Assembly: GCA_027364695.1 (NCBI GenBank)
Contig: DAHXOV010000371.1
Coordinates: forward strand, 1-9,905
DNA from: a bacterium
Lineage (GTDB): Bacteria > Bacteroidota > Bacteroidia > B-17B0 > Aurantibacillaceae
Reading direction: 5' to 3'
Length of the DNA: 9,905 nt
The translations under genes were made by a program, and so were the position numbers. Shown here piece by piece: positions 1 to 6,615 of this stretch. Numbering within the stretch: the stretch's first letter is position 1; every line of letters begins with the position of its first letter. Below the pieces are notes generated by a model. The model worked only from the letters and a program-made list of their open reading frames with translations. It was not told the origin of the DNA and ran no database searches.

Positions 1-456
1 GAAAAAACACTGCGTTATCCGGGGCATGCCAAACTTATTCAAACGCTCAAATCTGTCGGATTCTTTGATACACAGGAAATTCAACTTCACCAATATAAAG
101 TCAGACCCATTGATATTACTACACATCTATTAAAAGAAAACTGGAAATTATACCCTCATGATGAAGAATTTACCGTCATGCGCATCATCATCAAGGGAAA
201 AGAAAATAATACCAATGTAACTTATACTTACAATTTATTTGACAAGTATGATAAAAATACTGGCTATACTTCTATGGCAAGAACTACGGGCTTTGCGTGT
301 ACCGCTATAGCTCATCTGATACTAGAAAAAAGGTTTACAAAGAAAGGTGTATTTCCGCCCGAACTTATCTCTGCTGATGATAAAATATTCCAGTGTACAA
401 TGAAATATTTAGAAGACAGAAATGTAAAATATACAATGAAAAAACAAATCAGTTAG
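1..456 (+). CDS. Saccharopine dehydrogenase-like protein, C-terminal part (5' truncated by window edge)
   Basis: The frame is open from base 1 to the TAG at 454-456 and gives the last 151 residues of a larger protein; the start lies before the window. The segment opens with KTLRYPGHAKLIQTLKSVGFF. This matches the saccharopine dehydrogenase C-terminal domain ('K.RYPGH....L...GFF'). It ends with the family-typical block TGYTSMARTTGFACTAIAHLIL followed by GVFPPELI. Family members are NAD(P)-linked oxidoreductases that make or split saccharopine in lysine metabolism; the N-terminal Rossmann domain that binds the cofactor is not visible here. Bacteroidota homologues are usually about 440-460 residues, so roughly one third is present. 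The exact reaction in this organism cannot be deduced from the fragment. The gene converges on the next one with a 16-nt gap and no evident terminator hairpin between them. Confidence 0.88.
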   Translation, partial: EKTLRYPGHAKLIQTLKSVGFFDTQEIQLHQYKVRPIDITTHLLKENWKLYPHDEEFTVMRIIIKGKENNTNVTYTYNLFDKYDKNTGYTSMARTTGFACTAIAHLILEKRFTKKGVFPPELISADDKIFQCTMKYLEDRNVKYTMKKQIS

Positions 457-472
457 CCGTCATTTATTCTTT

Positions 473-2419
473 TTACTTGGCAATAATTTTAAACTCTGTT
501 CTTCTGTTTTTTGCTTTATTTTCGGGCGTATCATTGAGCAATTTTGGTCGTGTATCTCCATATCCTTTGTAGGTCAATCTATTGTTTGCTATTCCATTTT
601 GGATTAAATAATCATACACTGCCTTGGCTCTGTTTGTAGAAAGTATTAAATTATGCTTTTTCTCTCCGCTATTATCTGTATGTCCACTCAATTCTATTTT
701 TGTTTGCGAGTTTTGTTTCAAAAATAATACCAATTTATCTAATTCTGCTTTACTTTCTGGTTTCAATTCCCATTTATCTACATCAAAAAAAACATTTTTT
801 AATTCAGTGACAGATCCTGTATCTATTGGCATCAATGGAATATCAATAAAATAAGGGTATTCAAACGATGCCTGAATATCTTTTAATGAAAAGTGCTCAC
901 TGTAAAACAGGTATCCTTTATGTTGAACATTTATCATATAGTTCTTCCCCGAGGTAAGCGTAATCAAAAAGCCTCCTTTCGTATCAGAAAAAGAATTGGC
1001 TGTTTTCTGCTGTGTGCTCAAATCATAAACCTCAAAATTTGCCATCAAGGGCTGCTTATTTTTAGCATCATATACTTTCCCCTTGACATAAGTAATTACT
1101 TCAGGTCGTATATGGGCAGGCAATTCAAACTGATAAATATCCAATCCTCCATATCCGTTTTTTCTATCACTGGCAAAATAGGCAATTTTACCCGATGGGT
1201 CCACCAGCAAACTATTTTCGTCATTATGAGTGTTGATAGGATATCCAAGGTTAATAGCAGTTCCCCATTTTCCATTTGTTTGTCTTTTACTCATGTATAT
1301 ATCCAAGCCTCCCATTCCTACATGTCCATTACTGGAAAAATACAATGTCTGATTATCAGGATGAATAAATACTGATTCCTCATCGCCATCCGTATTCACA
1401 TTGGAGTCCAATTTTACTGGTTCTGAGAACGTACCATCTTCATTCAATACCGCTGTATAAATATCTTGTTGTTTAATTTCTCCTCTGCTCACCATTCCTC
1501 TTATAAAATATAAGGTCTTTCCATCCGATGAAAAAGAGGGTTGCGTTTCCCAATGTTTGGTGTTTATGGGCGGACCTGTGTTCACCGGCTTTGTCCACTC
1601 TCCATTAATATTTTCAGAATAAAATATATCACAGCTTCCATAGCCCTTTCTGTCAGGAGAGCCGTAATTCCCTTCTATATTGATACATGATGCAAAAAAC
1701 ATCCTCTTACCATCTGCAGAAATACTTGGGGCACCTTCGTTTCCATAAGAATTAATTTTAGATATAGGAACTGCTGTCTGCCATTTACCATTTACCTTGT
1801 TGGATACATAAAAGTCTTCTTGTTCCCCTACTTTTCTGGTAAAAATAAATGTTTCACCATCTGCAGTAATAGACGGGAAATACTCATCATTCCCTGTATT
1901 GATAGCATTTCCAAGATTCACAGGATAAAAGGGTTGCGGATGTTGTATGGCGTTCATACCAAATTCTGAATTTTTTATTTCTCTTTCCGCAATCTCTTTC
2001 ATTTCGGGTTGAATATTTTTAAAAGATAAAAACTTTTGATAGGATGAAAACGCCGTTTGATAGTCACCAACAAGCATAGATATACTGGCTAACATAAAAT
2101 GATTCACAGGGTACATCTCGGCATTGATACGAATTGCTTTTTTCAAATGTACGGCTGCTTCTTCATAACGCTTTTGTCCTGCTAATAACTGGGCATACGC
2201 TGAATGTGCTTCTATAAAATTTTCATCTTTCTCAATGGCTTTTTTAATCGACTCCTCTGCTTCTTTGTCTTTGTATTGCGAAAAATATATTTTACTCTCT
2301 TCATAATACTTAATTGCTTTTTGATTGTTTGTACTATAAGTGACTGGTTTCTTTTGAGCATATCCATGCTGTAATGTCCAAATAAAAACAAATAAAAAAT
2401 ACATTCTAAAATAACTCAT
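473..2419 (-). CDS. PorE-like secreted TPR / PD40 beta-propeller / OmpA-C domain protein
   Basis: The protein has 648 residues. An N-terminal signal peptide (about 1-21) ends in GYA before QKKP and fits signal peptidase I. TPR-like helices span about 34-135, with AIEKDENFIEAHSAYAQLL as one clear unit. Five PD40/WD40-like blades span about 168-430, each with a core like 'PSISADGKRMFFAS' (177-195, 227-244, 290-307, 346-363, 400-417). A carboxypeptidase-regulatory-like beta sandwich lies at about 443-530, and an OmpA C-terminal domain at about 540-648. The OmpA domain keeps the residues expected to hold peptidoglycan diaminopimelate: Asp582 in SGHTDNSG and Arg597 in LSTNRA. Domain order equals that of PorE, a periplasmic type IX secretion component that links the machine to the cell wall. 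Known PorE is a lipoprotein, but no lipobox Cys is present here, so this may be a soluble paralog. Many Bacteroidota carry several such proteins, so the T9SS role is inference. Confidence 0.85.
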   Translation of the reverse strand: MSYFRMYFLFVFIWTLQHGYAQKKPVTYSTNNQKAIKYYEESKIYFSQYKDKEAEESIKKAIEKDENFIEAHSAYAQLLAGQKRYEEAAVHLKKAIRINAEMYPVNHFMLASISMLVGDYQTAFSSYQKFLSFKNIQPEMKEIAEREIKNSEFGMNAIQHPQPFYPVNLGNAINTGNDEYFPSITADGETFIFTRKVGEQEDFYVSNKVNGKWQTAVPISKINSYGNEGAPSISADGKRMFFASCINIEGNYGSPDRKGYGSCDIFYSENINGEWTKPVNTGPPINTKHWETQPSFSSDGKTLYFIRGMVSRGEIKQQDIYTAVLNEDGTFSEPVKLDSNVNTDGDEESVFIHPDNQTLYFSSNGHVGMGGLDIYMSKRQTNGKWGTAINLGYPINTHNDENSLLVDPSGKIAYFASDRKNGYGGLDIYQFELPAHIRPEVITYVKGKVYDAKNKQPLMANFEVYDLSTQQKTANSFSDTKGGFLITLTSGKNYMINVQHKGYLFYSEHFSLKDIQASFEYPYFIDIPLMPIDTGSVTELKNVFFDVDKWELKPESKAELDKLVLFLKQNSQTKIELSGHTDNSGEKKHNLILSTNRAKAVYDYLIQNGIANNRLTYKGYGDTRPKLLNDTPENKAKNRRTEFKIIAK

Positions 2420-2631
2420 TTCCCAATTTTGGCTTGAATATAAATATAAAAACAGGCTCGTTAATAAACATTAGCAAAATTTATTATTCACTCATTAAAT
2501 GGATATTATCTATAAATACCAATTATTTCCTTTTATCTTTTTCAGTCATCAAATACTTATATCTACTGATTCTACTATACAGGTATTTCAACTGCAGCGT
2601 TACAAAAAATAATGAATATGTATTTAGAAGA

Positions 2632-2880
2632 TTAGTATAAAAGATGTTTTTTTTCGTTTGTTCTCCATCCAGCATCATATTTACTATCTGTAAAATAAAT
2701 AATTAAATCAGCATCGTATTTTGACTGGCATTTGTAAACTACCAAATCTGCATCGTACTTTGAACTTGCAACATAAACTTTGACATCAGCATCGTATTTT
2801 GAGTTAGCACTGTAAATTGTTTGTGAAATTCCTGCAAGATGATTAAAAACGATGAAGGAAACGATAAATAATTTTTTCAT
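2632..2880 (-). CDS. Small secreted 13-residue-repeat protein, DUF6150 / 7(1) septoil-knot type, short paralog (SKYDA version)
   Basis: This 82-residue protein has a signal peptide (about 1-20, MKKLFIVSFIVFNHLAGISQ, cleavage near Q20). Four exact SKYDA motifs follow at 27-31, 40-44, 53-57 and 66-70, spaced exactly 13 residues apart and joined by beta-rich linkers (VKVYVAS, LVVYKCQ, LIIYFTD). The C-terminus is GWRTNEKKHLLY, matching the family signature 'GW..K.KH..Y'. I recognise the family as DUF6150, which I recall being renamed for a 7_1 knotted fold; that name comes from memory. Compared with its neighbour 12 nt upstream, it aligns throughout but lacks 29 residues covering central repeats 3 and 4, including the GNNGLWYF segment. 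It is probably co-transcribed with that neighbour. Biochemical role is unknown; export to the periplasm or beyond is supported by the signal peptide only. It may be functional or a shortened duplicate. Confidence 0.8.
   Translation of the reverse strand: MKKLFIVSFIVFNHLAGISQTIYSANSKYDADVKVYVASSKYDADLVVYKCQSKYDADLIIYFTDSKYDAGWRTNEKKHLLY
2671..2802 (-). repeat. Four in-frame 39-nt coding repeats (SKYDA units)
   Basis: Four units of 39 nt, each beginning with codons for Ser-Lys-Tyr-Asp-Ala, lie within the 82-residue gene. Serine is TCA in three units and AGT in the last; tyrosine is TAC or TAT. The units are therefore not identical at DNA level although the five-residue motif is invariant. The linkers between motifs differ from unit to unit but match the equivalent linkers of the neighbouring gene. 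Confidence 0.88.
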
Positions 2881-2892
2881 GGTTTTGAATTA

Positions 2893-3225
2893 TTAGTACA
2901 TGAAATGTTGTTTTTCTTTTTTTATCCAGCCTGCGTCACTCTTGTAATCTGAAAAGTAAATGACAATGTCTGCATCGCTTTTATATTCTACAAAATAAAT
3001 TTTCTTTTTTGCATCACTTTTATATTCAGCAAAATACCAAAGTCCATTATTACCTGTCGCATCGCTTTTGTATTGACATTTGTAAACTACCAAATCTGCA
3101 TCGCTTTTATATTTTGCAACATAAACTTTAACATCAGCATCGCTTTTGTATTGACAACTATAAACAACCTGTGAGTAAATATCAGAGGTGAATGTTATTG
3201 CAGCAATAAATAAAAATGTTTTCAT
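2893..3225 (-). CDS. Small secreted 13-residue-repeat protein, DUF6150 / 7(1) septoil-knot type, full-length paralog (YKSDA version)
   Basis: This 110-residue protein has a signal peptide (about 1-19, ending IYSQ). Six exact YKSDA motifs occur at 26-30, 39-43, 52-56, 68-72, 81-85 and 94-98. Spacing is 13, 13, 16, 13 and 13 residues; the longer third unit carries TGNNGLWYF. Linkers alternate hydrophobic and polar residues (VKVYVAK, LVVYKCQ, KKKIYFVE, IVIYFSD), as in stacked or entwined beta strands. The end is GWIKKEKQHFMY. The six-motif layout with central 'LWYF' matches what I remember of the DUF6150 / 7(1) septoil-knot family, including a crystallised mycoplasmal member of about 89 residues. 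No enzyme motif is visible and the function is unknown. Its ATG follows an A/T-rich leader, and an 18-bp palindrome lies 46-63 nt upstream. The shorter paralog starts 12 nt after its stop codon, so an operon is likely. Confidence 0.83.
   Translation of the reverse strand: MKTFLFIAAITFTSDIYSQVVYSCQYKSDADVKVYVAKYKSDADLVVYKCQYKSDATGNNGLWYFAEYKSDAKKKIYFVEYKSDADIVIYFSDYKSDAGWIKKEKQHFMY
2932..3150 (-). repeat. Six in-frame coding repeats (YKSDA units, five of 39/48 nt spacing)
   Basis: Six motifs encoding Tyr-Lys-Ser-Asp-Ala are spaced 39, 39, 48, 39 and 39 nt apart inside the 110-residue gene. Serine is always AGC or AGT and tyrosine varies between TAT and TAC, so the protein motif is held constant while synonymous positions drift. 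The 48-nt unit has a three-codon insertion (encoding around TGNN) that the shorter paralog lacks. Confidence 0.88.
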
Positions 3226-3526
3226 AAATAATAAAGTTTAAGGGGTGAGATGCATAATAGATAAAGATTCAAATTACAAGTGTAATTTTTTATTTTGCGT
3301 AAAGTTAAGTATAAAAATTTGAAATAAAGTGCGCTAATTAAATTTTTTCAGGCGGCTATTTATTATATGCGCGTGGGTATGGGATTTTATTTTTTTGCAG
3401 GAAGGCAATTTTACCGAAATACCAAGATTGTCTTTTTCAATTACTTATTAAAATGTGATACTTACTACTTGAATACGCAAAAAAACATTATCAAATAAAA
3501 GAACCATTTATTAACTTACCCCCAAA
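3226..3526. other. 301-nt intergenic region between divergent genes
   Basis: This non-coding stretch separates the leftward repeat-protein pair from the rightward membrane protein/receptor pair, so it should hold promoters for both directions. Apart from the palindrome at 3271-3288, I see a small GC-richer patch at 3349-3375 (CAGGCGGCT ... ATGCGCG) in otherwise AT-rich sequence. I see no open reading frame with coding character, no tRNA-like fold and no clear -33/-7 promoter pair. Confidence 0.6.
3271..3288. promoter_or_regulatory. Perfect 8-bp-arm palindrome, candidate operator for the repeat-protein genes
   Basis: AAATTACAAGTGTAATTT reads as two perfect 8-bp arms (AAATTACA / TGTAATTT) around a 2-bp centre. 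It sits 46-63 nt upstream of the start codon of the 110-residue repeat protein. The short centre cannot form an RNA loop, which favours a dimeric DNA-binding protein over a terminator. No convincing Bacteroidota promoter (TTTG then TAnnTTTG) could be placed next to it, although TAATTTG on the minus strand overlaps the palindrome. In such AT-rich DNA a chance palindrome is possible. Confidence 0.35.
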
Positions 3527-4042
3527 ATGAAAAAGTCAATTTACATATTTTTCACTTTACTCATCTCTATCTACTTTCTTTTAATTCCGCTGCTTTTGCT
3601 TATTCAACAATTTTATATCCATCAAAAAAATCAAATACAAATTGAAAAAGAGTTCTATTCCAAGCCTATCATTCAAAAAACCTTAAGCATTGAAGAATTT
3701 AAAAAATCACTCCTCACTAACAAAAAAGAAATCATCTTACACCATCATTTATATGACATTGTATCCTATAAAATTATTAAAAATAAGGTGATATTAAATA
3801 TCATAGAAGACAAAGAAGAAACTGAAATAATACATCATCTGCTTTCATTCATTAAAACATTAAAACACCTTGACCTTTCATCTTACATGTTTTTGTGGGG
3901 CACATCTCTGAATCAATTTCCAAAAATTCAGTGCCCCAATCTCCATTTGCTTTACACATATACTTCTCTTTATTCTTTTTTTGTTCCTTTAATATACCTC
4001 ACCATCCCGTCTCCTCCACCTAAAAGGCAGATTTCGTTTTAG
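3527..4042 (+). CDS. Small membrane-anchored His-rich protein of unknown function, next to TonB-dependent receptor
   Basis: The 171-residue protein begins MKKS followed by a strongly hydrophobic helix (about 5-28), which reads as an uncleaved N-terminal anchor. The remainder probably faces the periplasm. It contains KEIILHHHLYDIV (67-79), an acidic EDKEETE stretch (94-100), IIHHLLSF (101-108), one cysteine in QCPNLHLL (Cys136), a second hydrophobic stretch around 143-160 and a proline run SPPPK (162-166). The pattern 'KE....LYDIV ... EDKEE' resembles short hypothetical proteins that I recall encoded beside TonB-dependent receptors in Bacteroidota, but I cannot give a family name. His clusters would suit metal binding; that is inference. 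It starts at the ATG at 3527 after an A/C-rich leader, and lies 109 nt before the receptor on the same strand, suggesting joint function and possibly joint transcription. Confidence 0.72.
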   Translation: MKKSIYIFFTLLISIYFLLIPLLLLIQQFYIHQKNQIQIEKEFYSKPIIQKTLSIEEFKKSLLTNKKEIILHHHLYDIVSYKIIKNKVILNIIEDKEETEIIHHLLSFIKTLKHLDLSSYMFLWGTSLNQFPKIQCPNLHLLYTYTSLYSFFVPLIYLTIPSPPPKRQISF

Positions 4043-4151
4043 TTTTACATTTCATTATTGCACTATTTTTAATACGCTTTGATTTTGCCTCAAAATAAGC
4101 GCAACTCAAAGATGTGTTTAAATTTTTCATTCACCAATAAAAAAATATTCT

Positions 4152-6371
4152 ATGAAAACAATGAAAATAACAAGCTCTGTTTTACTTTTAATTATATTTA
4201 AAAACTCTTTTTCACAAAATAATTCGGAGACTAAAAAAATTGACACATTGCAGGAAATAGAAATATCTGCCAACAGAATATCAGAAAAGAAAAAAGAAAC
4301 AGCCCAACAAATATCCATTATCTCAAAAGAAGAAATAAACCACCTCCAATCTCAAACTACTGCCGACCTTATTCAAAACTCAGGAAATCTCTTTGTGCAA
4401 AAAAGCCAACAAGGCGGCGGAAGCCCTGTTATACGAGGATTTGAAGCCAATAAAGTGCTCCTCGTCATAGATGGCATAAGAATGAACAATCTGATATATA
4501 GAGCCGGTCATTTACAAAATATTATTACTACGGATAATAACTCTTTTGAAAAGGCAGAGATTATCTACGGACCCTCCTCTACCATCTATGGAAGTGATGC
4601 GCTTGGTGGAGTACTCTACCTATATACCAAAAAACCTGTTCTCGCCAACGACACTCAAAATATGAACTTAAAAATCAATGCTTTTAGTCGTTACGGTACT
4701 GTAAATAATGAAAATACCAATCATATTGACTTTAATATAGGGCTTAAAAAATTTGCTTCTTTCACATCCTTCACTTATTCAAAATTTAATGATCTCAGAA
4801 GCGGTGAAAACCAAAACCCATTTTACAACAACGCTTATGGACCGAGACCTTATTTCGTACAAACATTTGGTACTAAAGATTCAATGATGAAAAATTCTGA
4901 CAAATTCCTACAAGTACAAAGTGGCTATTCACAATATGACTTAGTACAAAAATTCCTGTACAAGCAAAATGATTACATAGAACACAGCATTAACATACAA
5001 TACTCTGCTTCTTCCAATATTCCAAGATACGATAGATTAACAGAATACTCAGGCAGCAATTTAAAATTTGCAGAATGGTATTACGGACCTCAAAAAAGAC
5101 TCCTTACTGCTTATCATCTCAATTTCACAAAACCTACTATCCTGTCTGATAACATTCAGCTAACACTTAATTATCAAAACATAGAAGAGAGCAGACATAC
5201 CCGCAGATTTAATTCTCCTAAACTGCAAAATCAAACAGAAAATGTAAATGTATATGGTTTGAACCTTGATGTACTCAAAAAGTTAAATCATCACCACCTT
5301 CAATACGGCATAGATGCTCAATATAACACCCTTATTTCTACCGCCACAGAAAAAGACATCATTGCCAATACAGAAAAACCATACAGTACAAGATATCCTG
5401 ATGGATCTAATCAAATGAACTGGGCAGCATTTTACCTATCACACAAATGGTTTATCAATAAAAATAATCTTATCCTCGTAGATGGTATCCGCTTCGGCTA
5501 TACCAATCTGTACGCTACATTCCAAGATACCACCTTCTTCAAATTCCCATTCAGAGAAGCCAAACAAAACAATCTGACTTACTCAGGAAACATAGGTATA
5601 ATAAATAACATCCACAACGAATGGAAACTCTCCTTTCTCATCTCATCGGGCTTCAGAGTGCCAAATATAGATGACCTCGGAAAAGTCTTTGATACACAAG
5701 CTGGTGCTGTCATTGTCCCTAACCCTAATATTCAACCTGAAAAAACTATGACAGAAGAAATGAACATTACTAAATTTATCGGTAACCAGTCCATGTTTGA
5801 AAATACCCTCTTCTACACTCAAATTTTTGATGCTATTATTACCAACAAATTCCAATACAATGGGCAAGATTCCATCATGTATAACGGCGTAAAAAGTCAG
5901 GTACTTGCCAATCAAAACAAACAACGTGCCTACATCTACGGATTTTCTTCTCAACTCAAATCCTCTTTCAACGAATATTTCACTCTTTCACTGAGCTTCA
6001 ATTACACTTATGGGAGAATAAAAACAGATAGCACAGATTATCCACTTGACCATATTCCACCCGTATTCTCAAAAATATCTTTTGCCTATCAGCCTAACCA
6101 AAAATTACTTCTCAATGTATTTGCTGTATTCAATGGGAAAAAGGACCTGTCTAATTACAACCTTTTGGGCGAAGATAATTTCCAATATGCCACTCCTACG
6201 GGTATGCCAGCATGGTTGACACTTAATTTCCGTCTTCAATGGATGTTTTGGAAATACGGCTCTCTACAATTTGGTATTGATAACATCTTTGATACCCAAT
6301 ATCGCACATTTTCCAGTGGAATCAATAGCCCTGGAAGAAATATTTTTGCTGCTCTAAAGATACACATCTAA
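4152..6371 (+). CDS. TonB-dependent outer-membrane receptor (HmuR/hemoglobin-receptor-like branch)
   Basis: This 739-residue receptor would import a ligand across the outer membrane using TonB energy. A signal peptide covers about 1-21 (ending NSFS before QNN). A TonB-box-like segment DTLQEIEISA lies at 31-40. The plug domain (about 45-160) includes SQQGGGSPVIRGFEANKVLL, DGIRMNN and YGPSSTIYGSDALGGV; the 22-strand barrel follows to the C-terminal GRNIFAALKIHI. Within the barrel, FRVPN (501-505) and NPNIQPE (524-530) correspond to the FRAP and NPNL boxes of heme/hemoglobin receptors. However, no histidine lies between them, where heme receptors carry a key ligand, so the substrate may not be heme. 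Length is normal for the family. Two in-frame starts are possible (4152 and 4161); the first gives MKTMKIT and both keep the signal peptide. The 109-nt gap after the small membrane protein suggests a shared unit. Confidence 0.92.
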   Translation: MKTMKITSSVLLLIIFKNSFSQNNSETKKIDTLQEIEISANRISEKKKETAQQISIISKEEINHLQSQTTADLIQNSGNLFVQKSQQGGGSPVIRGFEANKVLLVIDGIRMNNLIYRAGHLQNIITTDNNSFEKAEIIYGPSSTIYGSDALGGVLYLYTKKPVLANDTQNMNLKINAFSRYGTVNNENTNHIDFNIGLKKFASFTSFTYSKFNDLRSGENQNPFYNNAYGPRPYFVQTFGTKDSMMKNSDKFLQVQSGYSQYDLVQKFLYKQNDYIEHSINIQYSASSNIPRYDRLTEYSGSNLKFAEWYYGPQKRLLTAYHLNFTKPTILSDNIQLTLNYQNIEESRHTRRFNSPKLQNQTENVNVYGLNLDVLKKLNHHHLQYGIDAQYNTLISTATEKDIIANTEKPYSTRYPDGSNQMNWAAFYLSHKWFINKNNLILVDGIRFGYTNLYATFQDTTFFKFPFREAKQNNLTYSGNIGIINNIHNEWKLSFLISSGFRVPNIDDLGKVFDTQAGAVIVPNPNIQPEKTMTEEMNITKFIGNQSMFENTLFYTQIFDAIITNKFQYNGQDSIMYNGVKSQVLANQNKQRAYIYGFSSQLKSSFNEYFTLSLSFNYTYGRIKTDSTDYPLDHIPPVFSKISFAYQPNQKLLLNVFAVFNGKKDLSNYNLLGEDNFQYATPTGMPAWLTLNFRLQWMFWKYGSLQFGIDNIFDTQYRTFSSGINSPGRNIFAALKIHI

Positions 6372-6428
6372 TCTAAAATCTACCCTTTCATAATGGCTCA
6401 TTCCGTACTTTTTTAAGATTTATATCAC

Positions 6429-6461
6429 AGACAGGCGGCTGCTTTTAGCAGCCGCCTGTCT
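6429..6461. terminator. Perfect 15-bp GC-rich hairpin downstream of the receptor gene
   Basis: Arms 6429-6443 (AGACAGGCGGCTGCT) and 6447-6461 (AGCAGCCGCCTGTCT) are exact reverse complements around a TTT loop. The hairpin lies 57 nt after the receptor stop codon and before the aminopeptidase. Eleven... of fifteen pairs being mostly G-C makes it very stable in this AT-rich setting. No T-run follows directly; the nearest on the plus strand starts 19 nt later at about 6480. It may end transcription, protect the 3' end of the receptor mRNA, or be a copy of a dispersed repeat. Confidence 0.65.
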
Positions 6462-6615
6462 ACTCCTACCATAAAGATTCTTTTTTTTGTGATTATTCTA
6501 CAAATGGTACAATCCATTAGCTCCCTTCTATAAATGAGACCAATTATTTTGATGAAATACCTTTATTATCAAACACAATCTTTATTTTTCACTAACTTTC
6601 AGCCAAAATTAATTT

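Noticed and set aside
893..1375. 160-codon plus-strand open frame
   Set aside because: It lies wholly antisense to the conserved propeller and regulatory-like domains of the PorE-like gene and has no protein-like motif; a shadow frame.
2420..2475. Possible Bacteroidota promoter for the PorE-like gene (TTTG and TATATTTA on the minus strand)
   Set aside because: The spacing between the two elements is about 26 nt, longer than the usual 17-23, and the -7 element ends in A rather than G; too weak to list in such AT-rich sequence.
2434..2640. 68-codon open frame on the plus strand between the PorE-like gene and the short repeat protein
   Set aside because: The product is dominated by I, L, Y, N, S and K as expected of translated AT-rich spacer, it has no recognisable motif, and it overlaps the end of the opposite-strand gene.
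2671..3150. Regularly spaced repeats of about 39 nt that might suggest a CRISPR array
   Set aside because: The period is in frame with two good signal-peptide-bearing genes, the repeated core is only about 15 nt and varies synonymously, and the 'spacers' are conserved between the two genes. These are protein repeats.
5643..5954. 103-codon minus-strand open frame within the receptor gene
   Set aside because: It is antisense to the conserved FRVPN/NPNIQPE part of the receptor barrel and has no family features; a shadow frame.
6558..6565. TACCTTTA as a -7 promoter element for the aminopeptidase gene
   Set aside because: It is one base off TAnnTTTG and no TTTG is found at the expected -33 distance.
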